This document shows, piece after piece, positions 1-8,056 of a DNA stretch of 47,377 bases. The stretch covers positions 1 through 47,377 of the forward strand of contig JAFUDC010000128.1 of the NCBI GenBank assembly GCA_017459345.1. Reading direction: 5' to 3'. Each line of letters starts with the position of its first letter. Position 1 is the stretch's first letter. Position numbers and translations under genes: made by a program. Source of the DNA: Eubacterium sp. Lineage in GTDB: Bacteria; Bacillota; Clostridia; Lachnospirales; Lachnospiraceae. Below the pieces are notes generated by a model. That model did not search any database. It was not told the origin of the DNA and saw nothing but the letters and a program-made list of their open reading frames with translations.

Positions 1-71
1 AAGCAGCCAGCAGACTGCACAAACACAACAGCATTCTTTTGTAGACATCTAACAAATCTCATTTTTTTCAT
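1..71 (-). CDS. Possible start of a leftward gene running off the window
   Basis: An ATG on the minus strand opens a frame of about 23 codons that starts MKKMRFVRC and stays open to the window edge. It lies about 90 bases downstream of a good minus-strand promoter, which is the main support. No strong ribosome binding site is visible (only GGTCTGG just before the ATG). Too little is present to name a product; it could equally be untranslated leader. Confidence 0.25.
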   Translation of the reverse strand, partial: MKKMRFVRCLQKNAVVFVQSAGC

Positions 72-111
72 CCAGACCCGATTCAGGGGAAAAACGCCAT
101 ACAGAACAAAT

Positions 112-143
112 GCCGCAGAGCCTTTATTTATCAGCTCTGCGGC
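112..143 (-). other. Leader hairpin
   Basis: Two perfect 10-bp arms, GCCGCAGAGC and GCTCTGCGGC, enclose a 12-base loop. On the minus strand the hairpin would sit in the 5' leader of the transcript from the promoter just upstream and is followed by a weak T-rich stretch, so it could be an attenuator. Read on the plus strand it is followed by GATTTTG and could be a weak terminator. Confidence 0.45.
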
Positions 144-164
144 GATTTTGCTTCAAAACTTGAG

Positions 165-193
165 ATTATACAGCAGAAGCACTAATTTGTCAG
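165..193 (-). promoter_or_regulatory. Sigma-A-type promoter firing leftward
   Basis: On the minus strand a CTGACA -35 box and a TATAAT -10 box are separated by 17 bases. It would transcribe out of the left edge of the window and is separated from the membrane-protein gene to its right by that gene's terminator. Confidence 0.6.
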
Positions 194-242
194 CTAAAAA
201 AGGCCTTGCTATGTCCTCTGCATGCTCTCTCATGGGAATATG

Positions 243-330
243 GTATCAAAGCAGTATCAAGAAGGCAAAAATAATCCCCCAGAGCATGTTTACGCACTCT
301 GAGGGGATTTTGGTCACTATTCGTACTCTA
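243..330 (-). repeat. Direct repeat of the guaA stop-codon/terminator region (left copy)
   Basis: About 88 bp match the segment at 40489-40580 at roughly 85% identity by eye, in the same orientation. The match covers the last four codons of a reading frame (EYE plus stop, minus strand), the bases after the stop (TGACC) and a terminator hairpin, and ends in GGTATCAAA. It resembles an attachment-site pair or an old segmental duplication. Confidence 0.7.
266..309 (-). terminator. Rho-independent terminator after the membrane-protein gene
   Basis: On the minus strand AATCCCCTCAGAG pairs with CTCTGGGGGATT across a short loop, followed by ATTTTT. It would end the acyl-CoA operon that finishes with the membrane-protein gene. 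Confidence 0.8.
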
Positions 331-362
331 TGTCAGCATCAAGGTGTTCCTGATAGAATAGC

Positions 363-1244
363 CTATTTAAATATACCGAATATAATAAAACTTAAGATAA
401 AAATCGTCATTGCCGGTGGATCCCAGTGGGATTTCACATGGCTGTTGATGTTATTGGTAAAGAAGTCTGCCAGGAAGGTGGCGGCTACTGCAACTACCAG
501 GCCCACCAGAAAGCTGCCGCTTAACATGGTAGCATTGGCACAGGTGATGGTAATGTGATGGGTCGCCGGGGTAGATGCTCCTGCCTCGGTCATCATCAGG
601 ATAAAGCAGATGGCACTGATTGAGAAAAAGAGATTTGCATAGTTTCCTGTAATCAGGTCCGCCTGGTCAGGGAAGGTACGCAGGAGATACATACCGGTTC
701 CTGCAACAATGAATCCCACACTTACGCCAAGAATCAGATTATTTAACAGACCATTTTCTTTGATGGTAAAGAAATCCCTCTTCTCCCCCTCATAATCTCC
801 GAACAATCTGGCCTCTCCAAAAATTAAGCGGGTCAGGATACCCAGAGTAGCCACGGTCATGGCTACCGTATCCGTATTAAAGTGGAAGACATTGGCATAG
901 GTCCACTGGACCACATATCCAACGGCACCTGTCAATCCGCCAACCAGAAAGACATCCGGCTTCCTGCACCCGAAAAGGGCAGTAAATATATCGGCTCCTC
1001 CTGTTGGCAGATATCCTTGTTTTCCTGCATAGGCAGCAGCCGTAACTGCTCCGGCAAAGGAAATGTGGGGTCCGAACACGGTTCCAAAGGCGATGCAGGC
1101 TGTTGCCAGGTCGGCTCCTCCAGCCATGGCTGCGATGGAGCCTGCCAGGGCGATAAAACCTACCATGACGAAGGTTGCCACACCTCCGAGCATAGAGCCG
1201 AACACACCGGCTCCAAAGGCTGCTATAAGACTCAAGTAATTCAT
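363..1244 (-). CDS. Multi-pass membrane protein, possible permease (C-terminus may be frameshifted)
   Basis: A 293-residue, very hydrophobic, Gly/Ala-rich protein with about eight predicted membrane segments and no cleavable signal peptide. The start at MNYLSL is chosen because GGAGGT lies four bases upstream. A conserved-looking polar loop (FGEARLFGDYEGEKRDFF, near the middle) and a TPATHHITITCANA segment suggest an uncharacterised permease family; I do not recognise a substrate. It is the last gene of the minus-strand acyl-CoA operon, 64 bases after hbd, so a role in carboxylate import or export is only an inference. The frame ends at FGIFK. The neighbouring frame stays open for a further 16 codons, ending in DADIEYE and stop, so a one-base slip in the TTTAAA run may have shortened the protein. 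Confidence 0.7.
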   Translation of the reverse strand: MNYLSLIAAFGAGVFGSMLGGVATFVMVGFIALAGSIAAMAGGADLATACIAFGTVFGPHISFAGAVTAAAYAGKQGYLPTGGADIFTALFGCRKPDVFLVGGLTGAVGYVVQWTYANVFHFNTDTVAMTVATLGILTRLIFGEARLFGDYEGEKRDFFTIKENGLLNNLILGVSVGFIVAGTGMYLLRTFPDQADLITGNYANLFFSISAICFILMMTEAGASTPATHHITITCANATMLSGSFLVGLVVAVAATFLADFFTNNINSHVKSHWDPPAMTIFILSFIIFGIFK

Positions 1245-1308
1245 ATGTACCTCCATATTTTATCAAACTGCTTTTTATCTCAAAATTTCTGCTTAATCCA
1301 TCTACTGC

Positions 1309-2163
1309 TTAATCATCGTATGTATAGAATCCCTTTCCGACCTTCTTACCCAGCCATCCGGCCTTCACATACTGGCGCAGGAGGGGGCATGGACGGTACT
1401 TGCAGTCTCCATATCCTTCATACATGACTTCCATGATGGCAAGGACAGTATCAAGACCGATAAAGTCAGCCAGCTTTAATGGGCCCATGGGATGGTTCAT
1501 GCCGAACTTCATTACTGTATCAATATCTTCTACAGAAGCTACGCCTTCATAGAGACAGTAGATCGCCTCATTGATCATGATCTGAAGAACACGGTTAGAT
1601 ACGAATCCGGGTACATCCTTCACTTCAACCGGCAGCTTGTTAAGGCGCAGTGTCAATTCCTTCACTGCGGCGTAGGTTTCATCGGAGGTCTGCAGCCCGC
1701 GGATGATCTCCACCAGCTTCATGACTGGAACCGGATTCATGAAGTGCATGCCGATCACCTGGTCCGGTCTGTTTGTGACTGCTGCAATCTCCGTGATGGG
1801 CAGGGAGGAGGTGTTGGAAGCCAGAACGCAGGATGGCTTGCAGATTGTATCCAACTGTTTGAATACATTGCTCTTGATGTCCATGTTTTCCACGATGGCT
1901 TCAATCACGATATCGCAGTCCTTTGCGTCCTCAAGGCTGACAGAGGGAATCAGATTAGCCAGTGTAGCTGCCTTCTCCTCCTCTGTATTCTTTCCCTTGG
2001 CCACGTTCTTATCTAATAACTTCGTAATAAATGCGATTCGGTTGTCAACGATGTCCTGCTTTACATCGTTCATATAGGTTTCAATTCCTGCGGCTGCCAG
2101 AACCTGGGCGATTCCTCCGCCCATCTGTCCTGCGCCGATTACCATAGCTTTTTTAATATCCAT
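1309..2163 (-). CDS. hbd: 3-hydroxybutyryl-CoA dehydrogenase
   Basis: Catalyses the NAD(P)-dependent interconversion of 3-hydroxybutyryl-CoA and acetoacetyl-CoA in the cytoplasm. The 284-residue length is normal for the family. The N-terminal Rossmann fold has GAGQMGGGIAQ at residues 10-20. The catalytic His140 lies in VIGMHFMNPVP, with Ser119 in SNTSSLPI and the GFVSNR segment before the helical C-terminal domain. An AGAGGT site sits five bases upstream of the ATG. It follows the thiolase gene by 19 bases and belongs to the same transcript, giving with crotonase and thiolase a complete crotonyl-CoA to acetyl-CoA route. Confidence 0.95.
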   Translation of the reverse strand: MDIKKAMVIGAGQMGGGIAQVLAAAGIETYMNDVKQDIVDNRIAFITKLLDKNVAKGKNTEEEKAATLANLIPSVSLEDAKDCDIVIEAIVENMDIKSNVFKQLDTICKPSCVLASNTSSLPITEIAAVTNRPDQVIGMHFMNPVPVMKLVEIIRGLQTSDETYAAVKELTLRLNKLPVEVKDVPGFVSNRVLQIMINEAIYCLYEGVASVEDIDTVMKFGMNHPMGPLKLADFIGLDTVLAIMEVMYEGYGDCKYRPCPLLRQYVKAGWLGKKVGKGFYTYDD

Positions 2164-2182
2164 AACGTACCTCTATTCTTTC

Positions 2183-3379
2183 TTACTCTACCTCAACCCA
2201 CACAGCATCACCCTGAGCCATACCGGAACAGATTGCGGCGATACCATTCTTTTTGCCTCTTCGTTTGAGCTCATAGATCATAGTCATGAGAATTCTGGAG
2301 CCGGTAGCCCCGATTGGGTGACCCACTGCAACTGCGCCGCCATTGACATTTACTTTTTCATCCATGGTCTTCTCATCCATTCCGAGAATACCCAGGCAGC
2401 TTACCAGCGGTACTGCAGCAAATGCTTCATTTACCTCGATCAGGTCGATATCATCCAGTGTCAGGTCATTTTTCTCCATCAGCTTTTTGATGGAAAGACC
2501 CGGAACGGTGGCAATGTATCTGGATTCTCTGGATACCTGGGCATAGCCCTTGATGGCAGCAAGAATAGGAGCACCAAGCTCTTCTGCCTTTTCCCTGCTC
2601 ATGATTACGATGGCAGATGCACCGTCATTGGTCCCTGGTGCGTTGCCGGCTGTGATGGTACCATCCTTGGTAAAGAGAACCGGAAGCTTGCTTAAGCCTT
2701 CCATGGTAGTGGTGGGGCGTGGTGCCTCATCCTTATCCACGATGGTTACCTTGCCTTTTTTGCCCTTGACTTCCACAGGGAAACGTTCCTCGTCAAACTT
2801 ATGGTTTTCTTCTCCCTCTTTCCACTTCATCTGGCTCCTGTAAGCCCACTTGTCCTGCATTTCTCTTGTGACACCGTACTCACCGGCAACAGCACCGCCG
2901 ATGACTGCCATATGGACATCATTTTCCGGGCACCATAATCCGTCTAAGACCATGGCATCCTTGGCCAGGACATCGTTCATACGGGAACCCCAGCGCATGT
3001 TTGGCAGAACATAAGGAATATTGGACATGCTCTCCATGCCGCCGGCCACGATGACATCGGCATCTCCGGCCTTGATCATCTGGGCACCCAGAGTCACTGC
3101 TTTTAAGGCAGAACCACAAACCTTATTAATGGTAACTACAGGAACAGAATGAGGAATCCCGCCCTTTACCGATGCCTGACGGCCGGGAATCTGACCCTGG
3201 CCTGCCGGAACTACCATACCATAGACTACCTCATCTACCTGACTGCCTTCGATACCAGCCCTCTTTAAGGCTTCCTTGATGGCAAGACCGCCCAGATCCA
3301 CTGCCTTTAAGGGAGTTAATGCCCCGCCCAGCTTACCAAATGGTGTTCTTGCTGCACTTACGATTACTACTTCTTTCAT
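2183..3379 (-). CDS. thlA: Acetyl-CoA acetyltransferase (thiolase)
   Basis: Cleaves acetoacetyl-CoA with CoA to two acetyl-CoA, or condenses them in reverse. The protein has 398 residues, typical for the biosynthetic/degradative thiolase family. Cys88 in NKVCGSALKAV is the acylated nucleophile, His354 lies in GGAVAVGHPIGATGSR, and Cys384 in CSGMAQGD completes the active site. It sits between the nitroreductase and hbd genes of the minus-strand operon. Several thiolase chain-length variants share these motifs, so the exact acyl preference (C4 or longer) is inferred from context. Confidence 0.93.
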   Translation of the reverse strand: MKEVVIVSAARTPFGKLGGALTPLKAVDLGGLAIKEALKRAGIEGSQVDEVVYGMVVPAGQGQIPGRQASVKGGIPHSVPVVTINKVCGSALKAVTLGAQMIKAGDADVIVAGGMESMSNIPYVLPNMRWGSRMNDVLAKDAMVLDGLWCPENDVHMAVIGGAVAGEYGVTREMQDKWAYRSQMKWKEGEENHKFDEERFPVEVKGKKGKVTIVDKDEAPRPTTTMEGLSKLPVLFTKDGTITAGNAPGTNDGASAIVIMSREKAEELGAPILAAIKGYAQVSRESRYIATVPGLSIKKLMEKNDLTLDDIDLIEVNEAFAAVPLVSCLGILGMDEKTMDEKVNVNGGAVAVGHPIGATGSRILMTMIYELKRRGKKNGIAAICSGMAQGDAVWVEVE

Positions 3380-3427
3380 TTTTATCGTTACCCTCTTTCT
3401 TTCGCTTCTTCATTCATCAATATTATT

Positions 3428-3463
3428 GCAAACGACAAAGTAAATCTTACTTTGCTCGTTTGC
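3428..3463. repeat. Long perfect hairpin between thiolase and nitroreductase genes
   Basis: GCAAACGA-CAAAGTAA and TTACTTTG-C-TCGTTTGC form a stem of 16 pairs around ATC. No T-tract follows on the minus strand, so it is not a classical terminator; it may set mRNA processing within the operon or be a dispersed hairpin repeat. A decayed similar sequence lies near 43406. Confidence 0.6.
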
Positions 3464-3499
3464 CGCGCCGGATTTGCGCTGCGTTAGCAGCATATTTCA

Positions 3500-4078
3500 T
3501 CAGATTATCTCATATCGTCCGGTCTTTCTCCTGGGCATGGCCGGCTCCTGGTCAGGATAACCGAAGGTCAGCATGGCCACCATATCTCCCTTCTCCGGAG
3601 CAAACCTCTCCTTTAATGGCTGGTCCATCCCGGTCTCTAAGGGGGCTGTCAGCCAGCAGGATCCGATACCCTTATCGAAGGCCATGAGAAGCATGTTCTC
3701 GATGGCTGCAGATACACTCTGAATCAGGGTAGAATCCGCCTTCTTATAATCCGGCTTGTTGATAAAGGCCATCACACATAAGGGTGCATCACCCAGAAGC
3801 CCCACAAAGCGCTTGGTATCCTTGACCACCTGTGGGTGTCTGGGGAAACGCTCCTTTAAGATAGGATCCAGTGTGGCGGCGGCCTGCTGCATGATATCTT
3901 TTATCTCCTTTAGGGTTTCCGGAGACCGCACTGCCACAAAATACCAGGGCTGATAGTTTACAGCGGATGGAGCCATGATTCCGGCCTCCAGGATATCAAG
4001 AATATCCTGCTGGTCTAAAGGCTGAGGCTTATATTTTCTTACGGACCTTCTTCCGTATATAGCGTCTTTAACTTCCAT
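3500..4078 (-). CDS. Nitroreductase-family flavoprotein
   Basis: A 192-residue FMN-dependent NAD(P)H oxidoreductase of the nitroreductase fold. The N-terminal YGRRSVRKYKPQPL contains the Arg/Ser residues that contact FMN phosphate, followed by APSAVNYQPWYFVAV; the C-terminal half has GSCWLTAPLE and a closing MLTFGYPDQEP segment typical of the family. AAAGGA precedes the ATG. It is inside the acyl-CoA operon between crotonase and thiolase, 21 bases from the former, so it may act as an NAD(P)H or flavin oxidase or reduce an unsaturated intermediate. The true substrate is not visible from sequence. Confidence 0.85.
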   Translation of the reverse strand: MEVKDAIYGRRSVRKYKPQPLDQQDILDILEAGIMAPSAVNYQPWYFVAVRSPETLKEIKDIMQQAAATLDPILKERFPRHPQVVKDTKRFVGLLGDAPLCVMAFINKPDYKKADSTLIQSVSAAIENMLLMAFDKGIGSCWLTAPLETGMDQPLKERFAPEKGDMVAMLTFGYPDQEPAMPRRKTGRYEII

Positions 4079-4099
4079 AGATTTCCTTTCCGTAATTCT

Positions 4100-4882
4100 T
4101 TACTTATCCGTAAACTCTGCCGGTCTCTTCTCAAGAAATGCAGTCATACCCTCATACTTATCGTCCGTTCCGGAAACCACACCAAAGAGGGCTGCCTCAT
4201 ACTGGGCGGCGCTGCGCAGGTCGATTTCTGTCCCGTAATTTACGGCATGTTTAATAATATCCAGGGTGACAGCGCTCTTATTTAAAAGATCCTTGCAGAA
4301 GTCATCCACTTCATCCATCAGATTGTCAACCGGAACCACTCTGTTGACCAGGCCAACCCGGTAAGCCTCTGCGGAATCGATAAACTTGCCGGTCATGAGC
4401 ATTTCCTTTGCCTTGGTAATGCCAACCACTCTGGGAAGACGGATGTTGCCGCCGAATCCGCAGCATACACCAAGCTTGGATTCCGGAGCGCCGAACTGAG
4501 CATTTTCAGAACAGATTCGGAAATCACAGGCAAGGGCAATCTCAAATCCGCCGCCCAATGCATATCCGTTTACCGCTGCGATTACCGGCTTGGGGCAGCT
4601 CTCGATGGTTGCACAAAGCTTGTGGCCTGTGAGAGCCCAGCGATAGGATACCAGACCGTTCATCTTCAGTTCTTCTCCCACATCTCCCCCGGAGATAAAG
4701 GCCCTCTTACCGGCTCCGGTGATAATGATTACCCGGACACTGTCGTCTGCGATCATGTCCTCAAGGCCTGCCTGGAACTTAAAAAATGTATCCCAGTCCA
4801 GGGCGTTTAATACCTTGGGTCGGTCGATAGTGATAATTCCTTTTCCATCCTTTTTCTCAAATAAAACAGGTTCTCTATCCAT
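4100..4882 (-). CDS. crt: Enoyl-CoA hydratase / crotonase
   Basis: A 260-residue crotonase-fold enzyme expected to hydrate crotonyl-CoA to 3-hydroxybutyryl-CoA. The ATG at MDREPVLF is chosen because AAGGAG lies 11 bases upstream; an earlier in-frame ATG would add 17 unlikely residues. The oxyanion-hole segments AGKRAFISGGD and NGYALGGGFEIALACD are present, as are the two hydratase glutamates in FEIALACD and PESKLGV. It lies between abfD and the nitroreductase gene. A second crotonase is encoded at 13814-14602; this one fits the butyrate route best because of its hbd/thlA neighbours. Confidence 0.9.
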   Translation of the reverse strand: MDREPVLFEKKDGKGIITIDRPKVLNALDWDTFFKFQAGLEDMIADDSVRVIIITGAGKRAFISGGDVGEELKMNGLVSYRWALTGHKLCATIESCPKPVIAAVNGYALGGGFEIALACDFRICSENAQFGAPESKLGVCCGFGGNIRLPRVVGITKAKEMLMTGKFIDSAEAYRVGLVNRVVPVDNLMDEVDDFCKDLLNKSAVTLDIIKHAVNYGTEIDLRSAAQYEAALFGVVSGTDDKYEGMTAFLEKRPAEFTDK

Positions 4883-4985
4883 AATATTTTCTACTCCTTC
4901 CTGCCCATGCAAAAGTACAGAGGCTTCCCACATGGGCAGATTCTTCTTATTTCTACAGCTATCTTATTTCGTTTCTTCAGCTATC

Positions 4986-6440
4986 TTATTTGGCAATTCC
5001 GGCAATTCTCTTAGCCAGTTCCTTCTTACCATCCAGATTACCCTGTCTGGAAATCATGATCTTCTGGGCCTGGGGTGATCCGGCACCATGCATGGACTCT
5101 GTCCTATATCCCACTGCTGCGGTTCCAAGAGCCAGGTTCTCACATAATCTTAAAGCTCTTAAGCGATCCTCTGCATTGACATCTCTGCCCACCAGATATT
5201 TCTCCACATAGTGGCCGACTGCATCGCTGCGAAGGTCTGCCTCTGCCGGTGCTGTTACCATGATACCTCCGGCAATATCTTCCATGAGACGGACGATCTC
5301 ATAGGGATTTCTGGTGACATTGAGCTTACATACATTTGCAATCAGAAGGTCTACCATATAGTTGCCGGCCTTTGTCTGCCATCCTTCGGCGGAGGAAGCA
5401 ATACCCAAAGCGTAAAGCTGCTCGTTTAACTGAGTCATCTCAATCAGCTTGTCCTTTACATGGCTGGCCTTCTCGATTCCATTGTACTGGGCGATCAGGC
5501 TGGCTGCGCCGATGGCAACATCGCCAACACCGCTCTTACATCCGCCGTAGCTGTTGCGGTGGTATCCGGCAAAGCGCTCAACCAGCATGCCTGCGAATTC
5601 CACTTCGCCGTTTAAGTAGATATTCTCATTGGGAATAAATACATGGTCGAATACGGTAAGGGCTTCCACACCGCCGTATTTTGCGTTACCAACATCGATG
5701 TTGGCAAGCTTCTCCATCTTTCTGGTATCGCAGGACTGTCTTCCGATGATCATGGTGATTCCGGGTGCGTCAAGCGGAACGGAAAATGCGATGGCGTAAT
5801 CTTCCTGTCCTGGTCTTAAGGCCTGTGTGGGCAGGACAACCACTTCATGGGCATTGGTGATACCGGTAAGATGAGCCTTGGCACCATTTACCACAACACC
5901 ATCCGGACGGCGCTCTACAACATGAAGGTAGAGGTCCTTATCCTGTCCGTCTCCGCCGATAGGAACGCTCCTGTCTCCCTTGGGATCTGTCAGGGCGCCG
6001 CCGACAATCAGGTCCTCGTCCTGGACACGGACGATGAATTTCTTGAAGCGCTCAAAATAGTCGGTTCCATGGGCTTCGTCGATTTCAAAGGTTGTGGAGT
6101 AGAATGCGTTGGCACAGTCCATGATGACACATCTCTGGAAGCAGGCTCCGGTTCTCTGTCCCATCAGTCTCTGCAGCTTCACCTTCTTATTGAGGTCTTC
6201 CTTACTCTTGTGAATATTGTTAAAACGATTGATCTTATGACCTGTAAACTGGGAAGTTGCGGTCATCAGATCTTCGAATTCCGGATCTAATGCCATGTTG
6301 TAGGTCTCGATCAGGCAGTTCATGGAAGGACGGAGAATGGGATGATCTACCGCATTCTCAATCTTCTCTCCCTGGATATAGATATTTCTGTTCATCTTTC
6401 GGATGCTTTCCACATACTGTTCGCCTGTCATTAAAGCCAT
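4986..6440 (-). CDS. abfD: 4-hydroxybutyryl-CoA dehydratase / vinylacetyl-CoA isomerase
   Basis: A 484-residue member of the 4-hydroxyphenylacetate 3-hydroxylase superfamily that uses FAD and a [4Fe-4S] cluster to convert 4-hydroxybutyryl-CoA to crotonyl-CoA. The cluster ligands are recognisable: Cys100 and Cys104 in TGACFQRC, His294 in AGYHRNSYGG and Cys301 seven residues later, matching the known Cys99/Cys103/His292/Cys299 pattern of the Clostridium aminobutyricum enzyme. That separates it from flavin monooxygenases of the same fold, which lack these ligands. The start at MALMTGEQ has AGGAGG seven bases upstream. It lies between acyl-CoA dehydrogenase and crotonase genes, which supply the reductive and oxidative exits for its product. 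Confidence 0.93.
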   Translation of the reverse strand: MALMTGEQYVESIRKMNRNIYIQGEKIENAVDHPILRPSMNCLIETYNMALDPEFEDLMTATSQFTGHKINRFNNIHKSKEDLNKKVKLQRLMGQRTGACFQRCVIMDCANAFYSTTFEIDEAHGTDYFERFKKFIVRVQDEDLIVGGALTDPKGDRSVPIGGDGQDKDLYLHVVERRPDGVVVNGAKAHLTGITNAHEVVVLPTQALRPGQEDYAIAFSVPLDAPGITMIIGRQSCDTRKMEKLANIDVGNAKYGGVEALTVFDHVFIPNENIYLNGEVEFAGMLVERFAGYHRNSYGGCKSGVGDVAIGAASLIAQYNGIEKASHVKDKLIEMTQLNEQLYALGIASSAEGWQTKAGNYMVDLLIANVCKLNVTRNPYEIVRLMEDIAGGIMVTAPAEADLRSDAVGHYVEKYLVGRDVNAEDRLRALRLCENLALGTAAVGYRTESMHGAGSPQAQKIMISRQGNLDGKKELAKRIAGIAK

Positions 6441-6589
6441 TGTTGTTCCTCCTATGATTTTCAATACTTCTGATTCTTAATTCTCTGATACTGAATTCTT
6501 TTATTCTTAATTCGGACTTTTGAGATGGTTATTAAAGCATTTTGCCTTTCCTTCTCTCACAATTCCCGTAATGCACTTTGTATTTTCTT

Positions 6590-7735
6590 TTATTTCACCC
6601 CGATGGATCTTCCGATTACCATCTTCTGGATTTCATTGGTTCCCTCATAGATCTGAGTGATCTTGGCATCCCGCATCATTCTTTCAATCGGGTACTCCTT
6701 GGTATATCCATAGCCGCCGAAGAACTGAACACATTTCACTGTGGTCTCCATGGCAAGATCGGAGCAGTAGAGCTTGGCCATGGCTGCCTCTGTGGCAAAT
6801 GGTTCTCCCTGATCCTTTAAGGTGGCTGCTCTCCAGAGCAATAAACGGCCTGCGTCCACTCTGGTCTGCAGGTCAGCCAGGGTAAACTGGGTATTCTGGA
6901 ACTGAGCGATGCGTTTTCCAAACTGCTGTCTTTCATTTACATATTTGATGGTTTCATCGATAGCTCCCTGAGCGATACCCAATGCCTGGGCACCCATGGA
7001 AATACGGCCTGCATTTAAGGAAGCCAGGGCTACCTTCATGCCTTCTCCGACCTTTCCAAGAATCTGGGTCTTTGGAACCACACAGTCTTCAAAGATCAGC
7101 TCTGCAGTAAGAGAACCGCGGATTCCCATCTTGTGGATGTGCTTTCCTACAGAAAAGCCTGGTGTGTCTTTATTAATAATGAAGGCGGTGAACTCCGGGC
7201 GTCCCTTTGCATTGGTTCCGGTCACTGCAATCACAATGTTGAACTCATTTGCCGGAGCGGAGGAAATGAACATCTTAGCTCCGTTGATAATGTAGTTATC
7301 GCCATCTTCCACTGCCTTTGTGATCATTCCCGAGGAATCGGAACCTGCGTTGGCCTCGGTGAGGGCAAAGCCCATCAGGTGGCCCTGGGCCATCAGCGGC
7401 ATATAGTGTTCCTTCTGCTCCTTAGTACCAAAGAGCTCCACACAGTACATGCTGACACCGGCATGGGTGGAAACGATACTGGCTGTGGACCCGCAAACCT
7501 TTGCGATCTCTTCCATACATAAGATGAAGGAAAGGAAATCCATGCCGGATCCTCCCAGCTCCTCAGGATAGGCACAGCCCAGAATTCCGGTCTCGCCTAA
7601 TAAATCGATGGTCTCTCTTGGGAAGATCTCCTTCTCGTCCAGCTCTGCTGCTAAAGGCTTGATCTGTTCCTGGGCAATCTCTCTTGCCAGGTCCCTAATC
7701 TCTTTCTGTTCTTCTGTCAATAAAAATCCGCTCAT
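6590..7735 (-). CDS. bcd: Acyl-CoA dehydrogenase, probably butyryl-CoA dehydrogenase
   Basis: A 381-residue FAD enzyme, normal for short-chain acyl-CoA dehydrogenases. FALTEANAGSDSSGM (FAD contact) and the catalytic Glu364 in IYEGTNEIQ are intact. The start at MSGFLLTEEQ is chosen for the GAGAGGTG site nearby; an upstream ATG would add 19 residues lying over the ribosome site. As first gene of the abfD-crt-thl-hbd unit it most likely reduces crotonyl-CoA to butyryl-CoA with EtfAB (encoded at 18590-20508). A second homologue at 20578-21720 sits next to the etf genes, so which of the two partners with Etf is unresolved. Confidence 0.9.
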   Translation of the reverse strand: MSGFLLTEEQKEIRDLAREIAQEQIKPLAAELDEKEIFPRETIDLLGETGILGCAYPEELGGSGMDFLSFILCMEEIAKVCGSTASIVSTHAGVSMYCVELFGTKEQKEHYMPLMAQGHLMGFALTEANAGSDSSGMITKAVEDGDNYIINGAKMFISSAPANEFNIVIAVTGTNAKGRPEFTAFIINKDTPGFSVGKHIHKMGIRGSLTAELIFEDCVVPKTQILGKVGEGMKVALASLNAGRISMGAQALGIAQGAIDETIKYVNERQQFGKRIAQFQNTQFTLADLQTRVDAGRLLLWRAATLKDQGEPFATEAAMAKLYCSDLAMETTVKCVQFFGGYGYTKEYPIERMMRDAKITQIYEGTNEIQKMVIGRSIGVK

Positions 7736-7767
7736 GTTAAGCACCTCTCTCTTTTTTGCATTTTTTT

Positions 7768-7816
7768 GAATGGAAGAAATACTCACATTCAACTATTTGA
7801 ATATTTATTTCCATTC
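7768..7816 (-). promoter_or_regulatory. Nested stem-loop / inverted repeat in the bcd leader
   Basis: Outer arms GAATGGAA and TTCCATTC enclose inner arms ATTCAA and TTGAAT, with AAATA/TATTT pairing between. It falls between the proposed promoter and the ribosome site of the bcd unit, so it may be an operator or an mRNA-stabilising structure. No T-tract follows. Confidence 0.55.
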
Positions 7817-7849
7817 AGCCTTCCGTTTGTTTGCTGCTTTATGCCTGTA

Positions 7850-7877
7850 ATTATAAGTGCCCCCTGCTCTTACGTCC
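7850..7877 (-). promoter_or_regulatory. Promoter of the bcd-abfD-crt-thl-hbd unit
   Basis: Minus-strand TGGACG (-35) and TATAAT (-10) with a 16-base spacer. Transcription would start about 110 bases before the bcd ATG, leaving a leader that carries the nested stem-loop. Confidence 0.55.
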
Positions 7878-7977
7878 ACGTCGCAGAATTTCATGATTAC
7901 TTGAAAAAAAGTCAAACAAAATCAGGCCTTAAAATAGTGGAATTATAGGAAACATAATCATAAAAATTACTCAGTGG

Positions 7978-8003
7978 TTGTATAGGAAGAGGATTGATAT
8001 AAT
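7978..8003 (+). promoter_or_regulatory. Extended -10 promoter of the CoA-transferase gene
   Basis: TGATATAAT is an extended -10 element; a weak TTGTAT lies 14 bases upstream. It is divergent from the bcd promoter in a 321-base gap, so the two could share a regulator. Confidence 0.5.
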
Positions 8004-8056
8004 ATAGAAAACAATTCAAAACCATAAATATATATGAATAAGGAGGTAACTATCAT

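Noticed and set aside
148-558. Plus-strand open frame at the left edge
   Set aside because: It crosses a terminator and overlaps the membrane-protein gene; no ribosome site and no recognisable product.
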